From: Trichaptum fuscoviolaceum
Lineage: Eukaryota; Basidiomycota; Agaricomycetes; Hymenochaetales; Trichaptaceae
Assembly (NCBI GenBank): GCA_910574455.1
Contig: CAJSYZ010000005.1
Coordinates: 930,001-994,000, forward strand
Direction of reading: 5' to 3'
DNA length: 64,000 bases
The position numbers and the translations under genes are program-made. The notes beneath the pieces were generated by a model. That model saw nothing but the letters and a program-made list of their open reading frames with translations, had not been told where the DNA came from and did not search any database. Positions 56,118 to 64,000 of the stretch are shown here, in pieces; the first letter of the stretch is position 1, and the number at the start of each line of letters is the position of its first letter.

Positions 56118-57184
56118 CCTTGGCTTGATTGCTTCCCTACCATTATATTAGTAGTGGCACATCAAAGAACTGTGCGTGTAATTACAAGTGGACTTCCTCC
56201 TCACCAGTGGCAGACAAATACGGACAAATAACACGTACATAAATGCAATCACACGGCGCCCTCTTCTTCGTCAGTGTTACTTACCAATAACCAACCTCTC
56301 TAAGTTGCCAACGACTTCTCTATTCAAAAATGCTTCAGGCCTAATCTTTTTCTTGGTCAACCTCTCAACTAGTTTGAAAGCTCCTCTCAGTCTCAGTCGT
56401 GACCATTTCACCGCTAACTTGAAGAAATGACCGCTTAGTTTTTCGCGAATTGCAGACGTTACGGGCCATCAAAAGGCTTCTTTCCGCGCCGTTTCTTCTT
56501 CGCAGATCCCGAAATATCGGACAATGCTGACACGCCTCTTCACTCTGTATATCCCGGTCTTTCTCGGTCTTTCTCCGTACCAGATGTCGTTGTCTACATC
56601 CAACCTATCATCGGGTCCCTGGGCCACAATTTCTCTCGATGCTGTCTCGAGGGCTGGCCAGTCAAACAAACTCCAAATGCATGGGACGTTTTCACCCGAC
56701 TCTGGCGACTTTAGGCATAACACAGATGTATCTCTCTCTCCTTACGACGAATCCCGTGATCCTCCGCTCTCCGATTCCTCTCGGGGCCACTCAAGCTACT
56801 AGTGGTGGCGCAGGCGCACAGTTGAGGTGCCGTAAACCCGCTCCGATCGACCACTGCCAGTGGCAACAGACACACTGGGTACTCGACCACTCGTGGAATA
56901 GTGCTAAACGAAGATCAAAACACATTCTCTGACCTCTGCCGTTCCCGGCCCCCGCTACTAGTATTGAAGCCAAACACGCTACATTGGTTCTTTGCTCATA
57001 TGCGGTCGAGGGAATGTGGAGTCAGTCCCTTCATTGCCCGATGTTATTCTCGGTGCATCTGTTTACAAATCTGGCGACACCTCATACATATATGTCGAAC
57101 AGCAAGACGCGGCCCTTGTCTTTATTCTGCTTGGTTTGCTACTGCTATCCGATTCGTGGAACTTCTCAAGCTTGACATCCGACA
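56118..57184. other. Intergenic, 1.1 kb
   Basis: Frames at 56469-56973 on both strands are open but unrecognised. At 57020-57190 a frame reading VPSLPDVILGASVYKSGD and ALVFILLGLLLL is protein-like and ends in a hydrophobic segment, but no family or gene model could be supported. Contains the fourth copy of the recurrent 12-mer. Confidence 0.35.
56853..56864 (+). promoter_or_regulatory. Recurrent 12-mer ACTGCCAGTGGC (copy 4)
   Basis: Exact copy, part of the 14-mer CACTGCCAGTGGCA shared with 30150. It lies about 330 bp upstream of the DUF6533 gene start. Confidence 0.35.
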
Positions 57185-59022
57185 ATGAATGTATCCCAGA
57201 ACTTGAACGCACTAGAGAGTGTAGTCCATGATGTCTACATCGTTCGAGTGAGTCCGCAGATTCTCACTGATTTGGCTGATAGCTTATTCAAGCGACCTAA
57301 AGTACACAGCAGGTACAAAAACTCCCCTTTATAAGCGGAGTGTTTTTGCTAAAATGATACCGCTAATTCGCTAGTCGCGACGTTGGCTCTTCTGGTGAGC
57401 TTATACATTCTGTCCCCGCTTAAATCCTACATATTGAAGTCGGACTGATACAGGTGTATGAGTGTATTATTACTTTCAAGGAGGAGGTGATCTTCACAGT
57501 CAACATATATGTTCCTCAAGTTGTTTATCAGTCACCGTTCAGACGCACCTTGTCTGGTCATCGAAGATGTCGCCTACCAAAGTTGCATTCCTTCTGAATC
57601 GCTACCTCCCGTTCTCTTCGGCCATCCTCGGGCTCTATGGTATGTCGCCTGATCAGCCTAAAGCGTTTCACCACCATTTACTGACGAGCCCACTATTAGC
57701 GTTGCTTCTAAATGGAGATGCGGACGTGAGTAATATTTTACTTCGGCTACTATATGTAATCAGCCTAACTAGCATCCATTTCGTAGAGGTGCAAAGGTTT
57801 ACTGTTAGGTGCCACTAGTATGTTCTGCATCCCGTTATTTTGTGGGTATCCTAACACTACTCTCTTTCGTTTCGAAAAGTTAGCAATGCCCTCACCTTCG
57901 CCACAGGTGAAAGTACGATGGCGGTACTCCTATCTATGTCACACCATTCGAACTAACGATGAAAAAAAAGTTATTCTTCTTGTCTGGATTTATGCTCTCT
58001 GGCTTTGCAAGCGATGGATGCTCGTGTTCTTACTCGCTGTCTATCTCGTGAGTTAAATTGCCGACGGACTTGTCTCTTCGGCTACTAGAATGCTTTCGTT
58101 CAGCCCGGAGTAGTTATCTCAATCTGTATTTCGATACAAACCACTGAACATTCGTCTATCGGTACGTGATTCTACAACTTCACATCTGCATTACTCTGGT
58201 TTCCTGACATATTTTCAAAAGCTTTGCAAAGGCTGGTGTTCGAGAATGGGTGCGTTGTCGATTCTGTGGACCGAAGGATGTGGATTTGGACTGTCACGCT
58301 CCTGTCTCATGAAATGCGTGAGTGTCGAGTCTCCATTGTCATCTTTCTACTCAGCACACCCTTAAATTACCTACAGTTATGTTAGCACTCATTCTGTTTA
58401 GAGCATTCATCTCATATGCCGGTGAGTGATCGATTAGCCTGACATGAAATTTGCGAAGCATATAAAACCTCATATGATTACTTAGAGATGTCGACATGCT
58501 CCTTATTTAGCATCATCGTCAAAGACGGTACGTACTTTACAAACTCATACTAGCCGGTGTATTAGATAGTCAGCTAAGGCTAACTTGAACAATGATAGGT
58601 ACCCTGTACTACGTGTCCGCTTTCGGTAGGCTCTCTCCATCTAGCAAGAAGTTTACCAGCACTTACATGTTTACTCAGCAATCTCCCTCGCCAATTTAAT
58701 GGTTTTAACTCAAGCTCCTGTAAGCGCATAATGTGCAACCTTTGCATCGTAATCACTCTAACAAAGCTTTTTTTTTTCTCAGAGCCATCTATGTACTTCC
58801 TTTGTGATGTAGGTATTCTATGACCTTCTGCAGGGGAAACCGCTAACGAAGTTACTTCACCTTGCTTACTTCTGTCCGTATGATAGAACGCAAGGCGTGC
58901 TGCATAGCATCCTTTGTTCTCGACTTCTACTCGAGCTTCGAGGGGCGTACAAGGACTTGACAGTCGAGGGTCTACTATCGATGCATGTAACAGTACAAAC
59001 TCCGATTGTGTCCAACAAGTAG
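57185..59022 (+). CDS. DUF6533 domain membrane protein
   Basis: This is a basidiomycete-specific multi-pass membrane protein of unknown function. The first exon starts MNVSQNLNALESVVHDVYIV. After very short exons comes the diagnostic DUF6533 core: VATLALLVYECIITFKEE, then THLVWSSKMSPTKVAFLLNR and YLPFSSAILGLY. Further short exons encode hydrophobic segments, and the last exon ends GVLHSILCSRLLLELRGAYK and QTPIVSNK. The many introns make the middle approximate. DUF6533 and DUF6534 proteins are both abundant in Agaricomycetes, and the window has one of each. Confidence 0.8.
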
Positions 59023-59405
59023 CACGTTACGCTTGAAAAGTCCTATTCGAGCATACAATCAAAGCATTGCGTAAAGCTCTATTTTTCATTGCAGTATGTT
59101 CTGTCCGAGCTTCACTGCCATACTTGAACTACGTTATTTGTAATATGATCGCGTTCATTACACCATGAACGCGTCGCGACGCGTCCGAGTCTGAGTCGGA
59201 GCCGATAGCCGAAAGTTGAACTTTCACTTGAAAGTTGAAACCAATTATATCTTGCATCCTACCACGGTCCATACGCCACTGGTTATCCTTCCACATGCTA
59301 CCAGTTCAACGGAGCCTCTTATCATTATACAGAGGACGTGGATATAACAACTTATTCTCTCTCCAGAGACGACTCATACACGAATCTCAATTCTTTTCTT
59401 CGATT
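59023..59405. other. Promoter region of the proline iminopeptidase gene
   Basis: Contains a perfect 16-bp palindrome (59169-59184), a direct repeat GAAAGTTGAA (59211-59220 and 59230-59239) and an AT-rich TATA-like stretch at about 59243. No gene. Confidence 0.5.
59169..59184. promoter_or_regulatory. Perfect 16-bp palindrome with two MluI boxes
   Basis: ACGCGTCGCGACGCGT reads the same on both strands and contains two ACGCGT cores. It lies about 220-237 bp upstream of the iminopeptidase ATG. Half of it (ACGCGTCGCG) recurs at 7952 and 48011. Confidence 0.5.
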
Positions 59406-61460
59406 ATGTCTCCTCAAACTAATCTTGAGACTTACGTTCTCAAAGGTGTGTCTGCTTGACACCGTACATCCATGTAGAATATGGGACTAAGCAACACCCT
59501 ACAGGTGGAATCAAAGTCACGGAACGATTCTTCACCGTTCCTCTGAACTACTCCAAGCCCGATGGCGAAAGCATCACTGTCTTTGCTCGGAATCTGGCTC
59601 CGCTCAAGAGGACAGATAAAGAGGATGACTCGGACCTGCCGTACAGTCAGCGAACACGCAAACCTTGCTTCTGATCGCACAACACTGACAAAGAAGCTCT
59701 TCCTGATATCAGTGGTATATCTTCAAGGTATGTAGCCCTGACATTCAGGTTCACCGCAAGACGTTTAGAATGGTGATTGTAGGTGGTCCCGGCTTCGAAG
59801 TCGAAATCGATGCTATTAGAAGTTTTGCGGACAAGGCAAGTCATGTCCCGCGCACTTGAAGTTCTGCTCGCTCCTATCTTACCTTTATACTCACAGATAC
59901 ACGAAAAAGGCTACCAGGTCTATCAATACCTAAGTAAATTTTCATGCCCGACTCCGAAGTTGATCCCACCATAGACCCTCTGGCTTGATCAACGCGGGAC
60001 CGGATTAAGCACCCCTATCTCCAGCGAATTCCTGGAAGGCAAGACCGACCAAGAGAAGGCAGATTATCTGAAGCATTTCCGAGCCGACAACATCGGTAAA
60101 ACACTTCCACTGCGTAAACGAAAGGGTCTAAATGATGAACATCTTTGTAGTCCGTGATTGCGAGCACATTCGGAAGGAACTTCTGTCCGACAAGGAAAAT
60201 CCAGAAGACCGAAAGTGGAGCATCCTCGGGCAAAGTTTCGGAGGGTTCTGCGCTCTCACTTACCTATCCTTCTTCCCCGATGGGCTGAAAGAAGCGTTCT
60301 TGACTGGTGGTTTAGCTCCAATTTCTACCGCCGAGCCTGATCCTGTCTATGAAAAGACGTTAAGTGAGTGCTGTTAGCGTTTTGTTGCTCAGAAAGATGA
60401 CACATCGCTGATTTGCACACAGAGAGGGTAGTACAGAGAAACGAGATTTACTATCGGAAATATCCTCAAGATGTCAACCGTGTAAGCTGCATTTCACCGT
60501 TTCATTTTTCCTGATAGTACTCAAATTTATGACAGGTACGGAAAATACTTTCCTACCTCGATAACAATGAGATAGGCTTACCTAATGGAGGCCGACTGTC
60601 CCCAAGCCGCTGGCTTCAGCTCGGTATAAACTTTGGCATGCAAGGCGGCATAGACGCTGTGCATCGTAAGTGCTAGCAAACTCTATATATCTCTCGTAAA
60701 GCGTCGACTTATATTCAACTAGAACTTGTTTTTAGAGCAGCAATTGAACTCGACAGCCACGGGAAGCTCTCATACAAGTTACTGCAGAAAGTCCAGAGCC
60801 AAGGAGCGTACGATGGCAATCCTATATATGCTATTCTACATGAGCCTTGCTATTGTCAAGGGTAGTATCTAGTATCAGATATCAGGTTTTCAAAGACTAA
60901 CACCAATATATTAGTCGGGCATCTAATTGGAGCGCAGATCGACTTATATCTTCCGATAAACGCTTCTCTTGGCCGCTTGCGAAGTCTGCATCGGCGGATG
61001 AACCAGTCTACTTTTTTGGCGAAATGGCTAGTAGACTCTCCCTCAATTTCTCTGGATCTTATTTATATGCATTTATCTCGATAGATCTTCGCTGACATGT
61101 TCGATGACTATGCCAATCTTCGACCGCTGAAAGGCGCTGCACAGATTTTAGCTGAATATGACGGTTGGGAGAAGCTCTACGATGAGGCGCAGCTAGTAAA
61201 GAACGAGGTCAAAGTCACAGCTGCTAGGTAATTGCACTCAATCCGTCTCTTCCTTTGGTTTGGACATGGTATGCTTATACATGCTGTTTAGCTATGTCGA
61301 CGATATGTATGTCGATTATAATCTGGCACAGGAGACGGCATCGAAAGTGAATGGGATCGAGCAGTTCATCACGAACCAGATGTTTCATGATGGACTACGG
61401 AAGCACTCAAGCGAAGTCATTGACAAGCTATTCAGCATCCACAAGAGGGAGTATGATTAG
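59406..61460 (+). CDS. Proline iminopeptidase (alpha/beta hydrolase, peptidase family S33)
   Basis: This peptidase releases N-terminal proline from peptides; it is a cytosolic alpha/beta hydrolase. The model starts at 59406 (MSPQTNLETYVLK). The core motifs are VYLQGGPGFE (oxyanion region), TLWLDQRGTGLSTP, the nucleophile in LGQSFGGFCALTYLS, and the C-terminal ASYVDDMYVDYNLAQETA. The C-terminal domain around NGIEQFITNQMFHDGLRK is typical. It has at least ten introns, including a 15-nt exon (59713-59727) and a GC-AG intron (59836-59896) with a good GCAAGT donor. Near the start, the reading LETYVLKGVS shifts frame before TPYIHVEYGTK. Either a 32-nt intron (59446-59477) is removed, or a small frameshift has broken the gene. 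Confidence 0.85.
59713..59727 (+). other. 15-nt micro-exon of the iminopeptidase gene
   Basis: TGGTATATCTTCAAG between introns 59646-59712 and 59728-59782. Joined with its neighbours it gives the conserved MVYLQGGPGFE. Confidence 0.75.
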
Positions 61461-61650
61461 GATTGTAGTTAGGATAGAAGATGCGTTTGCATGTCGTAAC
61501 GGTGTCTGCTCTCAGGAAGCTTAAAGGAATGTATGTTGGCTCCACTGATCTTTATACAGCGCAAAAATACCGAGAAAAAACGTTTTACTGAAGAATGAGA
61601 CAAAAATTGAAGGTGAGGGGACGGGTAGTAAATAAAAATGTAGAATATTT

Positions 61651-62823
61651 CTAGTCCTGAGTGTATTCAGGCGGAACATCCACAGGGGCAGCCATTCTTA
61701 TTCCTGAGTCCTTATGCCGGATTACGGGACGCTGTGAGTCCAATAAAGCCGAAGTTTCTGGAGGATCAAAACCTTGGGATATCGAGTTGGATCGACTTAG
61801 GCTAGGGCTATTTGACGGAGAGTTATATTCGACGGCCGTATTGGGGAGAGCAGCACGATTTTTCATCGGAAGCACATTGACACGCGAGCGTTCTTCAGGC
61901 CGAGCGAACGGGATGACAACAGGGGCTTGTTCGGGTTCTTTATCGCCTATATGGAGTATGCAGTGGGTCAGAAAACGGCTGCTTACTTGCAGGGCAAAAC
62001 ACGTACGGTAAGGAGTTCCTGATTCAACCATGGGCTCAAGCAAGTCAATCTGCTCGCGTTTTCTTCTGCGATAACAAAGGAACAACAGGGCTGAAAAGAT
62101 TGCAAGGCCTGCAAGCCCACCGACAACGCCTCCAACGATCGCGCCCGTATTTGAGCTAGTTGAGGCAGAAGATAACGGGGAGGTGCTCTGTGAGATTGAA
62201 GGCGTCGAGGCGGGTACACTAGTCGAAGATGATCCACTTCCACCGCCACTGCTAGATGCACCGCCACTATCACTTGTCGTTTGAGATGGATTGTACAAGA
62301 TATAGTCCAGCCATAGTACATTGGGCGCCGTGCCATTGAGGTTTGTGATCACCAGTTCGTGCGTTCCGGGAGAGAGCGGAGGCGACTGGTAGAAGAGCAC
62401 CCGAGTCTGGAAGCCGCCAGGTTGAATTAAGGGCGCGGTGTACGTTGCGGCGTTCCCGCCGTCGATGGAATATGAAGAGACAGGGATGCCGTAGACATCG
62501 ACGGAGCCAAGCGACCCGTAAACCGCTACCGATGTACCTGTTGAATAGTTATTGCAAGTGAGCAAGAGATTATACATGTACAGGTTGTGAAAAGTAAGAA
62601 AATTATAACAATGGCTTAGAGATATTTATAACGAACCTGTGAAGCTGAAGTTTGCTGTACGTCCTGCGTCCGACGCACCATGCTTGGTTTGCATGTATTC
62701 GGCCACATCACTGGGAATTCCTGCACCGGTGAAACCTGCTGTCCACCCTGCTGAGTATGCTATAAGGTTACTCGTATCATCGACGATCAACGTTGTCGTA
62801 TTGAACTCTGCCGTTTGCGACAT
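61651..62823 (-). CDS. Single-pass membrane protein (paralogue B)
   Basis: A close paralogue of the gene at 42194. Exon 1 from the ATG at 62823 encodes MSQTAEFNTTTLIVDDTSNL and ends FSFTG. After an intron the second exon encodes TSVAVYGSLGSVDVYGIPVS and HELVITNLNGTAPNVLWLDY, a Ser/Gly-rich stalk shorter than in copy A, and the transmembrane helix VGGVVGGLAGLAIFSALLFL with the basic stop CYRRRKREQ. The last exon (after an intron within TPYR/DKEPEQ) gives a tail ending VPPEYTQD. No signal peptide is visible. Function unknown. Confidence 0.82.
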
Positions 62824-63651
62824 GGTCTAAGTTGAGCTAGAAAGAAATATTCAATCAGAGAGTGATATGAGAGTGTTTTCCACCGGCATACCTAGTTGTC
62901 GAACTCCAGAAGGTTGACCAAAACTTCCTGCGTTCTGTGAAACTGACAATGAACGAGTGACAGAGAGAAGAGACAGACGTAAAGTACCTGCTGTTCGCAT
63001 GCTAGTAGAGGTGCCTTGTATCTAACAAGGATTCTTTACAATAGCCCTCCGTGTTCAGGCCGAACGATTGAAATCATTGATTATTGTCTTTCGTTCTTCT
63101 CGACCCTGACTTTCGCTTCGCACGAATCGGAGGCAACCTTGTAAAATGGTGCTCCTTTATGCTCCAAGGTTCCATCTGAGTGGTATTCGTGAGGTAGATT
63201 GTGGGTGTATAAAATCCCTTATAAGACGTATCACTAAGATTATTTGTATTTGAGAGCGCCTCAAATGTCAAGATCTAACATGCAACCTCACATGAGCTTC
63301 GGAACCCATGATGGCGTACGGCGGGCAACGTGAGACCATAAGATATTAAGTTTGTGTTTCGCTAGTGCAGAACCTTTTGCGAAGGGTTGCTGCTATAAAG
63401 GATGATACAAGTAGGATGTAAGAGCGGATAGTAAAATGTCCGTCGCATTTCCCGCTCAAGCTCAATTCAAGTTGTCGGCAATTGCCGTCAGCAAGAAATA
63501 CAGGCTCGCATCCTATTCGCCTCAGTCAAGCTTCGAGATCATAAATTTTTTACAACTATTGTAGGCAATAGAGAGTTAAAGGGACATTGAGTCAAAAGAA
63601 TGGGATGAGGAATGTGAGATAATGGGGATCGTGTTGGACGTGCTCGTTGTA
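62824..63651. other. Intergenic between paralogues B and C
   Basis: About 0.8 kb between two tandem minus-strand paralogues, with no recognisable gene. The minus-strand frame 63074-63271 is open for 65 codons only. Confidence 0.4.
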
Positions 63652-64000
63652 TTAGTTTTGCGTGTATCCAGGCGGGACTTCTAAAAACGATTGAAGTCGT
63701 ATTTCAGAGTCCGTGTGCCAGATGGTCGAAGGTATTGCCATTGCAACAGAGATTCCAGAAGTACCGATATTCTGTAGATATGAGCTTGTTCTACTTGTGC
63801 TTGGGATGTCAGATATGGGGAAGGAGTCAGAAGTCATTCTGAAGGATGAAATCCCATCATCTAACCGAGAGAAATAAGTCAGAAAACTCCGTTTCGAGGT
63901 GATTTGGACAAATTACGAACCAAAAGATATAGTAGATTCGTGTTTGTATAGATCAGTCTGTTTAAATCTTCGTCTACGGTACCATTGGAATAGAAGCGCT
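63652..64000 (-). CDS. Single-pass membrane protein, 3' part (paralogue C, runs off the right edge)
   Basis: This is the C-terminal end of a third paralogue. From the right edge the reading is ALLFQWYRRRRFKQTDLYKH, matching the transmembrane exit and basic stop of copies A and B. After an intron (about 63836-63897) it continues with ISSFRMTSDSFPIS, then IWHTDSEIRLQSFLEVPPGY and TQN. The last residues match the VPPEYTQN ending of copies A and B. The extracellular domain lies beyond 64000. Confidence 0.7.

Noticed and set aside
57185..59022. Possible STE3-type pheromone receptor
   Set aside because: The membrane protein here has the DUF6533 core (TKVAFLLNRYLPF), not the STE3 receptor pattern; the DUF6534 gene at 33387-35272 also does not match STE3.

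Overview
The window looks like nuclear DNA of a basidiomycete, most likely an Agaricomycete (mushroom or wood-decay fungus). Genes are split by many short GT-AG introns (about 45-70 nt). The gene families also point there: a class I hydrophobin, CaaX-type lipopeptide pheromone precursors, DUF6533 and DUF6534 membrane proteins, Con-6 proteins, and a HAD/class II drimane-type terpene cyclase. I saw no prokaryotic operons, rRNA, CRISPR array or clear tRNA. All gene models below were spliced by eye.

Layout. 0-5 kb: a ferrochelatase gene (HEM15, with an 8-nt micro-exon) between two divergently oriented aldo/keto reductase paralogues, the left one cut by the window edge. 5-8 kb: an F-box gene carrying two disabling lesions, then a class I hydrophobin. 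9.6-30 kb: an apparent sesquiterpenoid biosynthetic cluster with a PRISE-type reductase, an acyltransferase, a P450, a HAD-type class II terpene cyclase, an FSH1-type serine hydrolase and a second P450, followed by a 3-ketodihydrosphingosine-reductase-like SDR. Two near-identical pheromone-precursor-like genes in opposite orientation (9.6 kb and 28.2 kb) bracket the core of this cluster. Each encodes two tandem copies of the same peptide, each copy ending in a CaaX-type box.

30-47 kb: a MYND zinc-finger protein, a DUF6534 membrane protein, a formate/nitrite transporter, TRM112, a KEN-box protein, a single-pass membrane protein (first of three paralogues) and a small secreted cysteine-rich protein. 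47-64 kb: a DUF1349 protein, an HbrB-domain TORC2 subunit, foldback/MITE-like repeats, two tandem Con-6 genes, a DUF6533 membrane protein, a proline iminopeptidase, and two more copies of the single-pass membrane protein, the last cut by the right edge.

How the genes may work together (inference). The terpene cyclase would turn farnesyl diphosphate into a drimane-type bicyclic product. The two P450s, reductase, acyltransferase and hydrolase could then oxidise, reduce, acylate or hydrolyse it. HEM15, TRM112, HbrB and KDSR look like housekeeping genes. The most unusual features are the duplicated tandem-repeat pheromone precursors around the terpene cluster, the foldback repeat family around 48.6-53.7 kb, two short recurrent intergenic motifs, and unusual splice structures (8-nt and 15-nt exons, a GC-AG intron, and a possible 32-nt intron).
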